Assembly: GCF_013200955.2 (NCBI RefSeq)
Contig: NZ_CP053697.2
Location: 682,001-746,000 of the forward strand
Length of the DNA stretch: 64,000 bases
Reading direction: 5' to 3'
Source: Pseudomonas campi
GTDB lineage: Bacteria > Pseudomonadota > Gammaproteobacteria > Pseudomonadales > Pseudomonadaceae
Shown here piece by piece: positions 53,592 to 63,027 of the stretch. The notes beneath the pieces are model-generated. The model was not told the DNA's origin. It was given only the letters and a program-made list of their open reading frames with translations, and did not search any database. Position numbers and translations under genes: made by a program. How positions within the stretch are numbered: position 1 is the stretch's first letter; each line of letters starts with the position of its first letter.

Positions 53592-55406
53592 ACCGGCAGC
53601 GATGGCCGCCTGCAGTTCGCGGGTCAGTGGCACGTAGCGGTCGCTGCCGGGCAGCCAGGCATACAGCGGATCGCTGCAGCGTTCGAGGTCATAGGCCTGC
53701 TCCTTCAGCGGCGCCTTCTTGTGCTTGAAGGTGCCGGTGGTCTCCAGTTGCGCGCTCAGGCGCAGGAACAGCGGCACGGCGTAGACCGGCAGCTCGCGGC
53801 GCAGCTCGTTGAGCAGGGCATGGAAGTCGAACTGCGCCGGCGGGCAATCCAGGCGCATGCAGGCCATGCCGGCGCGGCCGTTGGTGCCGGGGATTTCCAC
53901 GCCATACACGGCCGTCTCGCTGATCTGCTCGATGCCATCGAGGATCGCCTCGACCTGCGAGGTGGAGACGTTCTCGCCTTTCCAGCGGAAGGTGTCGCCG
54001 AGGCGGTCGACGAACTGGGCGTGCTTGAAGCCGATGTCGCGCATCAGGTCGCCGGTGTTGAACCAGGCATCGCCGGGCTCGAACACGTCGCGCAGGATGC
54101 AGGTCTCGGTCTTCTTCATATCGGTGTAGCCATCGAACGGAGTATTCGCGGTGATCTGCCCGAGCAGCAACCCGGCTTCGCCTTTGCCCACTCGTTGCAG
54201 CCGGCCGTCGGCATCGCGGCGCGGCGCCTCGGACTCCTGGTCGTACTGGACGATGGCGTAGGGGTAGGGCGAGAAGCCCACGGTATTGTCGAAGTTGAGC
54301 AGATTGGTGAAACCGATATTGCCTTCGCTGGAGGCATACAGCTCCATCACCCGCTCGACCGCGAAGCGCTGTTTGAATGCCTGCCAGATGCTCGGGCGCA
54401 GGCCGTTGCCAACCATCACACGGATCGGGTTGGCGCCGTCGTTGGCACGCGGCGGCTGGTCCAGCAGGTAGCGGCACAACTCGCCGACATAACCGAAGGC
54501 GGTCGCCTGGTGGCGCTGCACGTCCTCCCAGAAACGGCTGGCGCTGAACTTGCGCACCATGATCAGCGCCGCCTGGCCAGCCAGCACCGAGCCCCAGCAC
54601 ACCACCATGGCGGTGGCGTGGTAGAACGGCAGGCTGCAGTACAGGCGGTCGGTGTTGCCCAGGCGCACGGCGGCGAAACCGAACACGCCGTAGCCCTTCA
54701 TGAAGCGCCCGTGGTTGAACACCACGGCTTTCGGCAGGCCGGTGGTGCCGGAGGTGTAGATGTAGAAGCAGGGGTCGGCGGCGCGTACCGGCTCGGCTAG
54801 CTGCGGATTGCTCGTCGGGTAGGCGTGCAGCTCGGCGGCCGGGTGCTGCCAGCCTGTGGGCGCCATGCCGGGGTCGCGCCAGGTCGGCTGGTCGGCGAAA
54901 TACAGGCGCGCGTCCTGGGCCAGCTGCAACTGCGCTTCGACTTCCTGGAAAGCCGCCAGCAGTTCCTCGCCGACCAGTGCCAGTTTCGGTTGCACCAGGT
55001 TGATGCTGTGCGCCAGCACCTGACCGCGCTGGCTGCTGTTGATCAGTGCGCTTACCACGCCGAGCTTGGCGCAGGCGGTGACGCAGGCCAGCAGCTCCAG
55101 GCGGTTCTCCAGCATCAGCACCACGCTGTCGCCCTTGCCCAGGCCACGGGCCTGCAGGTAGTGGGCGAGGCGGTTGGCCCACTGGTTGAACTCGGCATAG
55201 CTGAGTTGTTCGTCACCCTGGATCAGCGCCGCACCGTCGGGGTTGGCGCGCGCCGCCTGCTCGACGCACAGGCCCAGACCGACCGGACGTTGGCCGCGAC
55301 TGCGGCTGGCGATATGCAGGCCCTTGGCGATGCCGGGCAGGTCGAGCAGCAGGCGCGGTAGACGTTGCAGCAGGCGTGGCAGGGTAATCAGGTCGGCATG
55401 ACTCAT
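53577..55406 (-). CDS. Long-chain acyl-CoA synthetase (FATP/FadD-like)
   Basis: 609 aa. AMP-binding signature FYIYTSGTTGLPKAVVFNHGRF, with LYCSLPFYHATAMVV, ELYASSEGNIGFTN and GDAWFNTGDLMRDIGFKHAQFVDRLGDTFRWKGENVST. The last block is typical of the very-long-chain/FATP branch. It activates fatty acids with CoA. ATG 55406 has GGAG upstream. It diverges from an AraC-family regulator that is the obvious candidate controller. The substrate range is not readable from sequence. Confidence 0.92.
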   Translation of the reverse strand: MSHADLITLPRLLQRLPRLLLDLPGIAKGLHIASRSRGQRPVGLGLCVEQAARANPDGAALIQGDEQLSYAEFNQWANRLAHYLQARGLGKGDSVVLMLENRLELLACVTACAKLGVVSALINSSQRGQVLAHSINLVQPKLALVGEELLAAFQEVEAQLQLAQDARLYFADQPTWRDPGMAPTGWQHPAAELHAYPTSNPQLAEPVRAADPCFYIYTSGTTGLPKAVVFNHGRFMKGYGVFGFAAVRLGNTDRLYCSLPFYHATAMVVCWGSVLAGQAALIMVRKFSASRFWEDVQRHQATAFGYVGELCRYLLDQPPRANDGANPIRVMVGNGLRPSIWQAFKQRFAVERVMELYASSEGNIGFTNLLNFDNTVGFSPYPYAIVQYDQESEAPRRDADGRLQRVGKGEAGLLLGQITANTPFDGYTDMKKTETCILRDVFEPGDAWFNTGDLMRDIGFKHAQFVDRLGDTFRWKGENVSTSQVEAILDGIEQISETAVYGVEIPGTNGRAGMACMRLDCPPAQFDFHALLNELRRELPVYAVPLFLRLSAQLETTGTFKHKKAPLKEQAYDLERCSDPLYAWLPGSDRYVPLTRELQAAIAAGAYRY

Positions 55407-55563
55407 GGCGGACTCCGGCGGTGCTAGGCACTCGATATTGTTGTCCGGCCAATCTACCCAGCGGCGGCGGGTCTGTTGATAGCCTGGGGTCACAAGGAAC
55501 TGGCAATTTGTCTCAAGTGCGCCGCACAATCGACCCTCTCTCGGCAGGTGAAAGGGCTTCCCC

Positions 55564-56598
55564 ATGTTGCAGGTGACCACGGCTCCCAGCGCGTCGGCGT
55601 CATTGTTGCTCGACCTCTACCAGGCCCTGCGCAGTCTGCAGCTGGTGGGGCCGGATGACCTGCTGACGCTGGGCCTGGCGCCCGAGCCGGCGCTGGACCT
55701 GGAAACGCGCATCCCGGTGGCTTGGCTGGTGCGGCTCTGGCAATTGGCCCTGCGGCGTGGCGCACCGGCCGATCTGGGCCTGTTGCTCGGCCAGCGCCGT
55801 GGCCTGCAGACGCGCGGCCCGGTGGCCAATCTGGCGGCGCTGAGCGCCACCCTCGGCGAGGCGCTGGAGCTGTTCTGCCGGCATAGCCCGGTGATGAGCG
55901 AATGCGAGAGCCTGCGGGTGGAACGGCAGGCCGGGCGCGTGCGCATCGTGTTCCTGTTCAGTGCGCCATTGGCGGGCCTGCCGCCCGTCTGCGAGTACAG
56001 CCTGAGCTCGGCCCTGTGCTGGGCGCGGCAGATGAGCGGGGTGCGCCTGTTGCCGTTGGCGGTGGGCCTGCGTCATGCGGCCCTGGCCGGGCCGGCCAAC
56101 TACCGTCAGGTGTTCGGCTGCGCGGTGCGCTTCGGCGAGGCGCAGGACTACATCGAGATGGCCGAGGCTGACATGCAACTGCCCATGGTCGGCGACAACG
56201 CTTACCTCAAGGGCCTGTTGCAACAGCGGGTAAGCAGCATGCAGGCGCAGTTGCCGGCACACAGCAGCTTGCGTCAGCAGGTGCTGCGCCTGATCGAGCA
56301 GGGGCTGGTCAGTGGCGAGTTTTCGGTGGCGGCGCTGGCCGAGCGTCTGCAGATCAGCCGGCAGACCCTGCACCGCCACCTGCGTGAGGAAGACTGCTGC
56401 TTCTCCGAGTTGCTGGCCCAGGTGCGCCGCCAGCAGGCACTGCAGCGCCTGGCGCAACCGGGTTGCCGGGTCGAGGCGCTCAGCCGCGAGTTGGGCTTCA
56501 GTGAGCCGAGTGCTTTCTACAAGGCGTTCAAGGGCTGGTTCGGTCAGTCGCCCAAGGCCTACCAGCAGCAGGCCGGCGCGGCGTCGATGATTGAGTAG
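55564..56598 (+). CDS. AraC-family transcriptional regulator (arabinose-binding-like N-terminus, PF12625)
   Basis: 344 aa. The N-terminal 200 residues match the arabinose-binding-like AraC group (VAWLVRLWQLALRRGAPADLGLLLGQ, GPVANLAALSATLGEALELFCRH). The C-terminal double HTH is clear: FSVAALAERLQISRQTLHRHLREED then VEALSRELGFSEPSAFYKAFKGWFGQSPKAYQ. It is transcribed away from the acyl-CoA synthetase across 157 bp, so it likely regulates that gene. Regulators of this type often respond to fatty acids or quaternary amines; here that is inference. Confidence 0.9.
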   Translation: MLQVTTAPSASASLLLDLYQALRSLQLVGPDDLLTLGLAPEPALDLETRIPVAWLVRLWQLALRRGAPADLGLLLGQRRGLQTRGPVANLAALSATLGEALELFCRHSPVMSECESLRVERQAGRVRIVFLFSAPLAGLPPVCEYSLSSALCWARQMSGVRLLPLAVGLRHAALAGPANYRQVFGCAVRFGEAQDYIEMAEADMQLPMVGDNAYLKGLLQQRVSSMQAQLPAHSSLRQQVLRLIEQGLVSGEFSVAALAERLQISRQTLHRHLREEDCCFSELLAQVRRQQALQRLAQPGCRVEALSRELGFSEPSAFYKAFKGWFGQSPKAYQQQAGAASMIE

Positions 56599-56776
56599 GG
56601 GCTTGCGCATCAGGGCAGCGCAGAGCCTTCTGAGGCGCGCACCCTACGCAAGATCGCAAACAGGCTCTGCGACCCTGCGCTCACGCCCTATCGAGATTCT
56701 TTCAATATACGGTGGGTTAACGTTTGAACTCTGCCGGGGCTGACCCGTCAGTGCCGACGTTAGTCGGTGCGAGGGG

Positions 56777-57454
56777 CTATGCGCTGACTTCAATGTCACG
56801 TTGCCTACGTTTTTCGGTGCGAAACCACACCAAAGCTACTGCCAGCCAGAGGAGCCCAGCGGCGTACCACAATGCGAGCCTTCCGAGCGCCCAGAACGTC
56901 CAGACGTAAGTCACGAAGGGTGATTGGAAAGTCTTCGCTCCACCTGTACCGCCAGACAGGACAAGGCGTGGGCTGAGGTTCGACAGCTGAGGTAACGGGC
57001 TCTCAGCAACAGCGTGCAGAGTTAGGCGTCCGGCAGGAAGTGCCACGGCCCCTAACCCCGTACCCCGACTATCAATTCTGAGGTGCCCACCACGAGTGAG
57101 TTCTGTACCAACCCCAGAAGTGATGACTTCACTTTCGGAGCGGACTTCCCACTTGATCGAGTAAGGGAGGTACTCGCCGCAGGGAGAGTTGGATTTGCTG
57201 TTCCAGCATCCATGCTGGCCAAGTACCGACTTCAACTTTTGCCGTGCATGAGGTTGTGCAGCATTGAAAACGAGATCCAGTTGGTAAGCGCCAGGAAGCA
57301 GAATCCAGAAGTCGGCTGTAGCTTCTGCGTTTGGTGTCATTGCAATTGGAGCGTCAACAGGTTTCCGAAATGCTTCGTGCATTACGGCTTCACTCGCCAA
57401 CAACAGAACCGTCAAAAATAGGGCCAGACCTGTAAGCATCTTGCGCAGTCGCAT
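56777..57454 (-). CDS. Hypothetical two-span membrane protein, lower G+C
   Basis: 225 aa. N-terminal membrane segment or signal (MLTGLALFLTVLLLASEAVM) and a C-terminal one (WALGRLALWYAAGLLWLAVALVWF); between them about 150 residues that should be periplasmic, with a Cys pair (QHGCWNSKSNSPCGEY) and beta-like WILLPGAYQLDLVF. No family recognised. G+C over counted lines is about 55 percent, less than its neighbours, and codon use is less extreme. Start ATG 57454, with AGGTAAC-like sequence before it. Probably a recent arrival. Confidence 0.65.
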   Translation of the reverse strand: MRLRKMLTGLALFLTVLLLASEAVMHEAFRKPVDAPIAMTPNAEATADFWILLPGAYQLDLVFNAAQPHARQKLKSVLGQHGCWNSKSNSPCGEYLPYSIKWEVRSESEVITSGVGTELTRGGHLRIDSRGTGLGAVALPAGRLTLHAVAESPLPQLSNLSPRLVLSGGTGGAKTFQSPFVTYVWTFWALGRLALWYAAGLLWLAVALVWFRTEKRRQRDIEVSA

Positions 57455-57651
57455 GGTTACCTCCGTGTAACGCTGGAACTAGGCAGCGCCGCGTGCGCTG
57501 TTCGTATAAATGGCTTATTGGGAACGTCTTCGGCAGGATTTCCCTTTGCGCAAAAGACGAGTGTACGGTGCCGCAAACTAGCCAGTTGCCAGCCCCCTGC
57601 ACAGACCCAGCCGCTCTGGTTCAAGTGGGCGCATGCGCACCCTGCAACGCG

Positions 57652-58530
57652 TTACAGGCGTGCCGCCTTGAAGGTATCGCAGCGGCCCACTTCGCCCCGT
57701 TCGAAGCCGGCCTTGAACCAGCGCTCGCGCTGGGCCGAAGTGCCATGGGTGAAGGAGTCGGGCATCACCTGGCCGCGTGCCTGCTTCTGCAGGCGGTCGT
57801 CGCCGATGGCGTTGGCGGCGTTCAGCGCCTCTTCCAGATCGCCCGGTTCCAACCAGTCCAGGCGGCGCTGGGCATGGTAGGCCCAGACGCCGGCCAGGCA
57901 GTCGGCCTGCAGTTCCTGACGCACCAGCAGGCCATTGTCGCCTTCCACCCGTTCGCCACGCTGGCGTGCCGCGTGGACCTTGGCCGAGACGCCGAGCAGG
58001 GTCTGCACATGGTGGCCGACCTCGTGGGCGATCACGTAAGCCTGGGCGAAGTCGCCGGCGGCGGCGAAACGGGTTTCCAGTTCGCGGAAGAAGCTCAGGT
58101 CGAGGTAGACCTGCTGATCGCCGGGGCAGTAGAAGGGCCCGACCGCGGCATCGGCGAAGCCGCAGGCCGAGCGCACGCCGCCGCTGAACAGCACCAGCTT
58201 GGGATCCTGATATTGCTTGCCGCCGGCCTGGAAGATGGCGCGCCAGGTGTCTTCGGTGTCGCCGAGCACGGCGCGGACGAATTCGCTCTGCGGGTCATTG
58301 GCCGCCGGAGCCGGCTGGCTCTGGGTGGTCACCCCGCCAGGCTGCACGGCCTGGCCGGCGATATTGCCGAGGATGGTCAGCGGGTCCTGGCCCATCAGCA
58401 GGCCGATCACCACGACGATGGCGATACCGCCGAGGCTGAGGCCCTTGCCGCCGCCGAAGCGCATGCCGCCGCCACCGCCACCACGGGCATCCACTACGTT
58501 GTCGCTGCGTCGTGCCTTCTGCCAGCGCAT
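57652..58530 (-). CDS. ypfJ: YpfJ-type neutral zinc metallopeptidase
   Basis: 292 aa. N-terminal RKARRSDNVVDARGG-like sequence, glycine-rich GGGGGGMRFGGGKG, one membrane segment (LGGIAIVVVIGLLMG), then the peptidase domain with AYVIAHEVGHHVQTLLGV (HEXXH-type zinc site) and later QELQADCLAGVWAY. This is the YpfJ/PF04228 family, a putative inner-membrane-anchored zinc peptidase. ATG 58530 fits family N-termini. Upstream lie two hairpins. Confidence 0.93.
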   Translation of the reverse strand: MRWQKARRSDNVVDARGGGGGGMRFGGGKGLSLGGIAIVVVIGLLMGQDPLTILGNIAGQAVQPGGVTTQSQPAPAANDPQSEFVRAVLGDTEDTWRAIFQAGGKQYQDPKLVLFSGGVRSACGFADAAVGPFYCPGDQQVYLDLSFFRELETRFAAAGDFAQAYVIAHEVGHHVQTLLGVSAKVHAARQRGERVEGDNGLLVRQELQADCLAGVWAYHAQRRLDWLEPGDLEEALNAANAIGDDRLQKQARGQVMPDSFTHGTSAQRERWFKAGFERGEVGRCDTFKAARL

Positions 58531-58568
58531 GGTCCACTCCTTCAGTCCGCCGAGGCGTAACAGTGTCG

Positions 58569-58609
58569 CTGGCGCAGGCGTGCTGCGCCAGTCCGCTGGT
58601 CTAGCGGAC
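58569..58609. other. Two adjacent hairpins between the DUF411 gene and ypfJ
   Basis: CTGGCGCA (58569-58576) pairs with TGCGCCAG (58584-58591), and GTCCGCT (58591-58597) pairs with AGCGGAC (58603-58609). No U tract follows on either strand, so they are RNA-structure candidates rather than good terminators. Confidence 0.5.
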
Positions 58610-58641
58610 CATGAGCGCAGCGCAGAAGCGGAGCGGGTGGG

Positions 58642-59076
58642 TTATGGAGCGGGGTAGTCGGTCAGCACTTGTTCCTTGCCGTCTTTCTGCAGGCCGATCA
58701 CCTGATAGGCGTGCACCACGCCGGTTTCCATGCCGGGCGAGCCATGCGGCATGCCCGGTACGGCGGCGCCAAGCAGGTCGGGGCGCTGGCGCAGCTTGAG
58801 GATGTCGCTGGCCGGCACGTGGCCTTCGACGAACTTGCCGTCGATCACCCCGGTGTGGCACGAGGCCAGGCGCGGTGGCACGCCGAGGCGGCTCTTGACC
58901 GCGCTCATGTCGCTCTCGACATGGTCGTTGACCTGGATGTCGTTGGCTTCGAGGTGGCTGATCCATGCCTTGCAGCAGCCGCAGTTGGCGTCGCGGTGGA
59001 CATCCATGCTGATGGTTTCCGCGGCCTGGCTGGTGGCGGCGGCGAACAGGGCGGTGGCGAGCAGCAGGCGGCGCAT
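58642..59076 (-). CDS. DUF411 metal-binding protein
   Basis: 144 aa. Signal peptide MRRLLLATALFAAATSQA, then DVHRDANCGCCKAWISHLE (the CXCC metal motif), LASCHTGVIDGKFVEGHVPASDI and a C-terminal GMPHGSPGMETG. This is the DUF411 family, often encoded near copper-resistance genes and thought to bind copper in the periplasm. No copper genes are beside it here. The upstream in-frame extension to 59124 lacks a signal peptide and was rejected. Confidence 0.88.
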   Translation of the reverse strand: MRRLLLATALFAAATSQAAETISMDVHRDANCGCCKAWISHLEANDIQVNDHVESDMSAVKSRLGVPPRLASCHTGVIDGKFVEGHVPASDILKLRQRPDLLGAAVPGMPHGSPGMETGVVHAYQVIGLQKDGKEQVLTDYPAP

Positions 59077-59191
59077 GGCGAAGTCTCCAGAAGGTGGTTG
59101 CGGCAGGATAACGCCGGTCTGCACGCAGTCCCAGCGCCAGACTGTTTCAGTCTGCGAACACAGCGCCTATGCTCGCTGCCATTCATTTAAC

Positions 59192-59328
59192 AACCTGTTT
59201 ACGATTTATTGGACTAGAGCCAGACAAGGCAAAAGCAGCCGAGGACGCGGAGTTTACTGCTGTAAATGAGCATTCCGAGGCTGCTTTTAACGCGGTATGG
59301 CCGACGGCCAGGAGATCGTAAACAGGTT
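59192..59328. repeat. 137-bp element with 14-bp terminal inverted repeats and nested stems
   Basis: Perfect terminal inverted repeats AACCTGTTTACGAT (59192-59205) and its complement (59315-59328). Inside are a 10-bp stem AAAAGCAGCC/GGCTGCTTTT (59231-59240 with 59279-59288) and a short TTTAC/GTAAA stem (59253-59257 with 59262-59266). It has the look of a MITE or a widespread Pseudomonas intergenic repeat. No target-site duplication was seen. It lies 15 bp before the next start codon. Confidence 0.75.
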
Positions 59329-59343
59329 TGAGGGAGTTCGACC

Positions 59344-59730
59344 ATGCTGTCCGCCCGTATCTTCCTGGCCGTACAGGCCCTGATCCTCGCCGGCTTCGGT
59401 CTGGCCTACCTGGTCAAGCCGCACGAGCTGGCCAACCTCAGCGGCATGCTGCTGATGGCGCCGGCGGCGATCACCGATGTGCGTGCCTATTACGGCGGCC
59501 TGCAGCTGGGCCTGGCGGCCTACCTGCTGCTGGCGCTGGCCCGTCTCGACCTGCTGCGCCCGGCGCTGAGCCTGCTGGTGCTGCTCTACGCCGCCCTGGC
59601 GCTGACGCGTATGGCCGGCCTGTGGCTGGACGGCGGCGCGCAGCAAACCTTCAACCTCTACGCCATGCTGTTCGAGGTGGTTTCGGCCGGATTGGCGTTC
59701 TGGTGTCTTCGCGGGTTGGGGCGGAACTAG
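59344..59730 (+). CDS. DUF4345-like inner-membrane protein
   Basis: 128 aa. Four hydrophobic segments (ARIFLAVQALILAGFGLAYLV, YGGLQLGLAAYLLLALA, LSLLVLLYAALALTRM, AMLFEVVSAGLAFWCL) with a conserved-looking ITDVRAYYGGLQLG, as in the DUF4345 family. GGGAG lies before the ATG. Function unknown. The nested repeat element ends 15 bp upstream, so its promoter may lie in the repeat. Confidence 0.75.
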   Translation: MLSARIFLAVQALILAGFGLAYLVKPHELANLSGMLLMAPAAITDVRAYYGGLQLGLAAYLLLALARLDLLRPALSLLVLLYAALALTRMAGLWLDGGAQQTFNLYAMLFEVVSAGLAFWCLRGLGRN

Positions 59731-59772
59731 TCGATAGGTTGGGCTTCGCGGCGCTCAACCCAACCTGCCGAC

Positions 59773-60858
59773 TCAGCGGCGCACCAGCAGCACGCCGCTT
59801 TCCATGTGGTGGGTCCAGGGGAACTGGTCGAACAGGGCGCAGCGTTCGATGCGATGGCTGTCGCTGAGCTGGGCGATGTTGGCGGCCAGGGTCTCCGGGT
59901 TGCAGGAGATGTACAGGATGGTGTCGAAGCGCCGGGTCAGCTCGCAGGTGTCCGGGTCCATGCCTGCGCGCGGCGGGTCGACGAACACGGCGCCGAAGTC
60001 GTAGGACTTCAGGTCGATGCCGGCCAGGCGGCGGAACGGCCGTACCTCGTTGAGGGCCTGGGTCAGCTCCTCGGCGGACAGGCGCACCAGCTCGATGTTG
60101 TCTATACCATTGTCGGCCAGGTTGGCCAGGGCGGCATTCACCGAGCTCTTGCTGATCTCGGTGGCCAGCACCTTGCGTACCCGGGTGGACAGCGGCAGGG
60201 TGAAGTTGCCGTTGCCGCAGTACAGCTCGAGTAGGTCATCCTCGCGCTCGCCGAGCGCATCAAAGGCCCAGCCCAGCATTTGCTGGCAGACCAGGCCGTT
60301 GGGCTGGGTGAAGGCGCCTTCCGGCTGGCGGTAGCGGAAGGTGCGCCCGGCTACGGTCATTTCTTCCTGCACGTAATCGCGACCGATCACCAGGCGCTGG
60401 CCACGCGAGCGGCCGACCAGGCTGACGCCAAGGCTGGTCGCCAGCTGTTCGGCCTCGGCCTGCCAGGCGGCATCCAGTGGGCGGTGGTAGCACAGGGTGA
60501 TCAGCGCATCGCCGGCCAGGGTGGTGAGGAACTCGACCTGGAACAGTTTGAAAGCAAGAACAGAGCTACTCCGCCAGGCGCTTTTTAGCTGGGGCATCAG
60601 TTGATTGATGCGCTGGCTGGCGATGGGGAAATCGTCGATCAGGATCGGCGTACGGTTGTCGCCAGCGGCGAACATCGCGTAGTGACGCTCCTCCTGTTCG
60701 CGCCACAGGCGGAACTCGGCGCGCAGGCGGTAATGCTCACCTGGCGAGGTAAACACTTGCGGCTCGGGGGCGGCGAAGGGCGCCAGCAGCTCGCGCAGGC
60801 GGGTGACCTTGTCGTGCAGTTGGGCGGCGTAGGCTGCCTGGTCTCGATTCTGGCTCAT
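59773..60858 (-). CDS. trmA: tRNA (uracil-5-)-methyltransferase TrmA
   Basis: 361 aa, typical. Sequence [28 protein letters not shown] at the N-terminus, [28 protein letters not shown] (SAM motif), DPPRAGMDP and [13 protein letters not shown] with the catalytic Cys. It makes m5U54 in tRNA. The ATG overlaps the stop of the purine permease gene by 4 nt, so the pair are translationally coupled. Confidence 0.97.
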   Translation of the reverse strand: MSQNRDQAAYAAQLHDKVTRLRELLAPFAAPEPQVFTSPGEHYRLRAEFRLWREQEERHYAMFAAGDNRTPILIDDFPIASQRINQLMPQLKSAWRSSSVLAFKLFQVEFLTTLAGDALITLCYHRPLDAAWQAEAEQLATSLGVSLVGRSRGQRLVIGRDYVQEEMTVAGRTFRYRQPEGAFTQPNGLVCQQMLGWAFDALGEREDDLLELYCGNGNFTLPLSTRVRKVLATEISKSSVNAALANLADNGIDNIELVRLSAEELTQALNEVRPFRRLAGIDLKSYDFGAVFVDPPRAGMDPDTCELTRRFDTILYISCNPETLAANIAQLSDSHRIERCALFDQFPWTHHMESGVLLVRR

Positions 60859-62153
60859 GCGCTGGCGGTAAATCCGAATTTGATGACGAAGATGGCGGCG
60901 AGGATCACCAGGGCCGGGTTGAGCTCCTTGAAGCGCCCGGCCAGGGCCTTGATCACCACCCAGCTGATGAAGCCGAAGGCGATGCCGTTGGCGATGGAGA
61001 AGGTCAGCGGCATGGCCAGGGCGGTGATCACCACGGGGGCGGCGACGGTGATGTCGTCCCAGTCGATTTCGGCCAGGCCGGAGGTCATCAGTACCGCAAT
61101 GAAGAGCAGGGCCGGGGCCGTGGCAAACGGCGGTACGGTGCCGGCCAGCGGGGCGAAGAACAGGGCCAGCAGAAACAGCACGGCGACCACGCAAGCGGTC
61201 AGGCCGGTGCGCCCGCCGGCGGCGACGCCAGAGGCGGACTCGATGTAGCTGGTGGTGGTGCTGGTGCCCAGCAGCGAGCCACCCATGGCGGCGGTGCTGT
61301 CGGCGATCAGGGCGCGGCCCATCTTCGGCAGGTGGCCGTCCTTGCTCATCAGTCCGGCGCGCTTGGCCACGCCGATCAGGGTGCCGGTGTTGTCGAACAG
61401 GTCGACGAACAGGAAGGCGAAAATCACGCTGATCATGCCCACGTCCAGCGCGCCCATGATGTCGAGCTGCATGAGGGTGGGCATGATCGACGGGGGCATC
61501 GAGACGATGCCGCCGAACTTGCTTACACCCAGGGCGACGGCGATGGCGGTGACGACCAGGATGCCGATCATCACCGCGCCGGTCACCCGACGGGCTTCCA
61601 GGGCAACGATCAGGAAGAAGCCGAAGATCGCCAACAGCGGGCCGGGGGCGTGCAGGTCACCGAGGCCGACCAGGGTGCCCGGATTGGCAATCACCAGGCC
61701 GGCTTCCTTCAGCGCGATCAGCGCGAGGAACAGGCCGATGCCGGCGGCGATGGCCGAGCGTAGCGGCAGCGGGATGCTGTTCACGATCCACTCGCGGATG
61801 CGGAAGATCGACAGCAGGAAGAACAGCGTGGCGGAAATAAATACCGCGCCCAGCGCTACCTGCCAGCTGTAGCCCATCTGCAGGACTACTGTATAGGTGA
61901 AGAAGGCGTTGAGGCCCATGCCGGGAGCCAGGGCGATCGGGTAGTTGGCGATCAGGCCCATCGCCGCCGAGCCGATGGCCGCGGCCAGGCAGGTGGCGAC
62001 GAATACGGCGCCGGTATCCATGCCCGTCTTGCCGAGGATTTCCGGGTTGACGAAGAGGATGTAGGCCATGGTCAGGAAGGTGGTCAGACCCGCCAGGATC
62101 TCGGTTCGCACCGTGGTGTTGTGTGCCTTGAGTTGGAACAGCTTTTCCAGCAT
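60855..62153 (-). CDS. NCS2-family purine permease (AzgA/GhxP type)
   Basis: 432 aa. Start chosen at ATG 62153 with GGGAG just upstream. Begins [37 protein letters not shown], the AzgA-like hallmark, with 12-14 membrane segments and motif [22 protein letters not shown] plus [22 protein letters not shown]. It imports adenine, guanine or hypoxanthine by proton symport. Sequence alone does not decide which base. Coupled to trmA downstream. Confidence 0.94.
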   Translation of the reverse strand: MLEKLFQLKAHNTTVRTEILAGLTTFLTMAYILFVNPEILGKTGMDTGAVFVATCLAAAIGSAAMGLIANYPIALAPGMGLNAFFTYTVVLQMGYSWQVALGAVFISATLFFLLSIFRIREWIVNSIPLPLRSAIAAGIGLFLALIALKEAGLVIANPGTLVGLGDLHAPGPLLAIFGFFLIVALEARRVTGAVMIGILVVTAIAVALGVSKFGGIVSMPPSIMPTLMQLDIMGALDVGMISVIFAFLFVDLFDNTGTLIGVAKRAGLMSKDGHLPKMGRALIADSTAAMGGSLLGTSTTTSYIESASGVAAGGRTGLTACVVAVLFLLALFFAPLAGTVPPFATAPALLFIAVLMTSGLAEIDWDDITVAAPVVITALAMPLTFSIANGIAFGFISWVVIKALAGRFKELNPALVILAAIFVIKFGFTASA

Positions 62154-62349
62154 GTTGGCTCCCATGAACGCTGCGTGAGTAAGGTGCGGACTGCGCGAAA
62201 GCAAAGCACAAAGGCCGCTGGTCGGGGTCAATCGACAGCAGATTTCGGGCCAGATCCGGAAAAGCCGCGCACTATACCAGCTCACCCCCGAGCGGTGAAT
62301 TTATGACCGGACGGACAGCATCGGTTGCCGTCCGCCAAGGAGAACAGCC

Positions 62350-62904
62350 ATGACAACCCGCGCCCTGATCGCCGTCGCCGACGGTGTGGAAGACATTGAA
62401 ACCGTGACCCTGATCGACGTGCTGCGCCGCGCGGAGGTCGAAGTGGTGGTGGCGAGCATCGAGAACCGGCGCATGTTCACCTGCGCCCGTGGCTCGCGGA
62501 TGACCGCCGACGCCATGCTGATCGACGTGCTGGCGCAGGACTTCGACCTGATCGCCCTGCCCGGTGGCATGCCCGGCGCCCAGCACCTGGCCGACCACCT
62601 GCCGCTGGCCGAGAAGGTCCAGGCCCAGGCCAAGGCCGGCAAGCTGTTCGCCGCCATCTGCGCCGCTCCGGCCCTGGCTTTACAGGGCTACGGCGTGCTC
62701 AAACAACGGCGGATGACCTGCTACCCGGCGTTCAGTGACCGCCTGTCGGGCTGCACCTTCGTCGACCAACCGGTAGTGGTCGACGGCAACTGCATCACCA
62801 GCCAGGGCCCAGGCACGGCGCTGGAGTTCGCCCTGACCCTGGTCGAGCAGCTTGCTGGTAAAGCTGCGCGCAAGGCGGTGGCCGAGGCGATGCTGGTGCC
62901 TTGA
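62350..62904 (+). CDS. yajL: DJ-1/PfpI-family protein YajL
   Basis: 184 aa. Glutamine-amidotransferase-like fold: ALIAVADGVEDIETVTLIDVLRRAEVEVVVASI, catalytic Cys in FAAICAAPALALQGYG, and final GNCITSQGPGTALEFALTLVEQL. This closely matches YajL, proposed chaperone/deglycase of oxidised or glycated targets. AAGGAG lies upstream of ATG 62350. It diverges from the permease gene. Confidence 0.92.
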   Translation: MTTRALIAVADGVEDIETVTLIDVLRRAEVEVVVASIENRRMFTCARGSRMTADAMLIDVLAQDFDLIALPGGMPGAQHLADHLPLAEKVQAQAKAGKLFAAICAAPALALQGYGVLKQRRMTCYPAFSDRLSGCTFVDQPVVVDGNCITSQGPGTALEFALTLVEQLAGKAARKAVAEAMLVP

Positions 62905-62910
62905 ACGAGT

Positions 62911-62988
62911 GGTGGATAAGCAGAGCGTTATCCACCCTACAAAGTTTCCGCTCCGGGTAGGGTGGAAAACTGCGAAGCAATTTCCACC
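62911..62988. repeat. Pair of inverted REP-like elements (GTAGGGTGGA family)
   Basis: The first unit, read on the minus strand, is GTAGGGTGGATAACGCTC with its own 9-bp stem (62911-62919/62928-62936). The second, on the plus strand (62957-62988), is GTAGGGTGGAAAACTGCG with stem 62961-62968/62981-62988. They face each other, forming a two-hairpin unit. Confidence 0.8.
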
Positions 62989-63027
62989 TCTGACGGCGCT
63001 GCTGTTGCTTGGCTCGTTAGCCGTATC

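Noticed and set aside
59186..59335. Target-site duplication around the nested repeat
   Set aside because: The bases outside the terminal repeats (left TTTAAC, right TGAGGG) do not match, so recent transposition is not shown.
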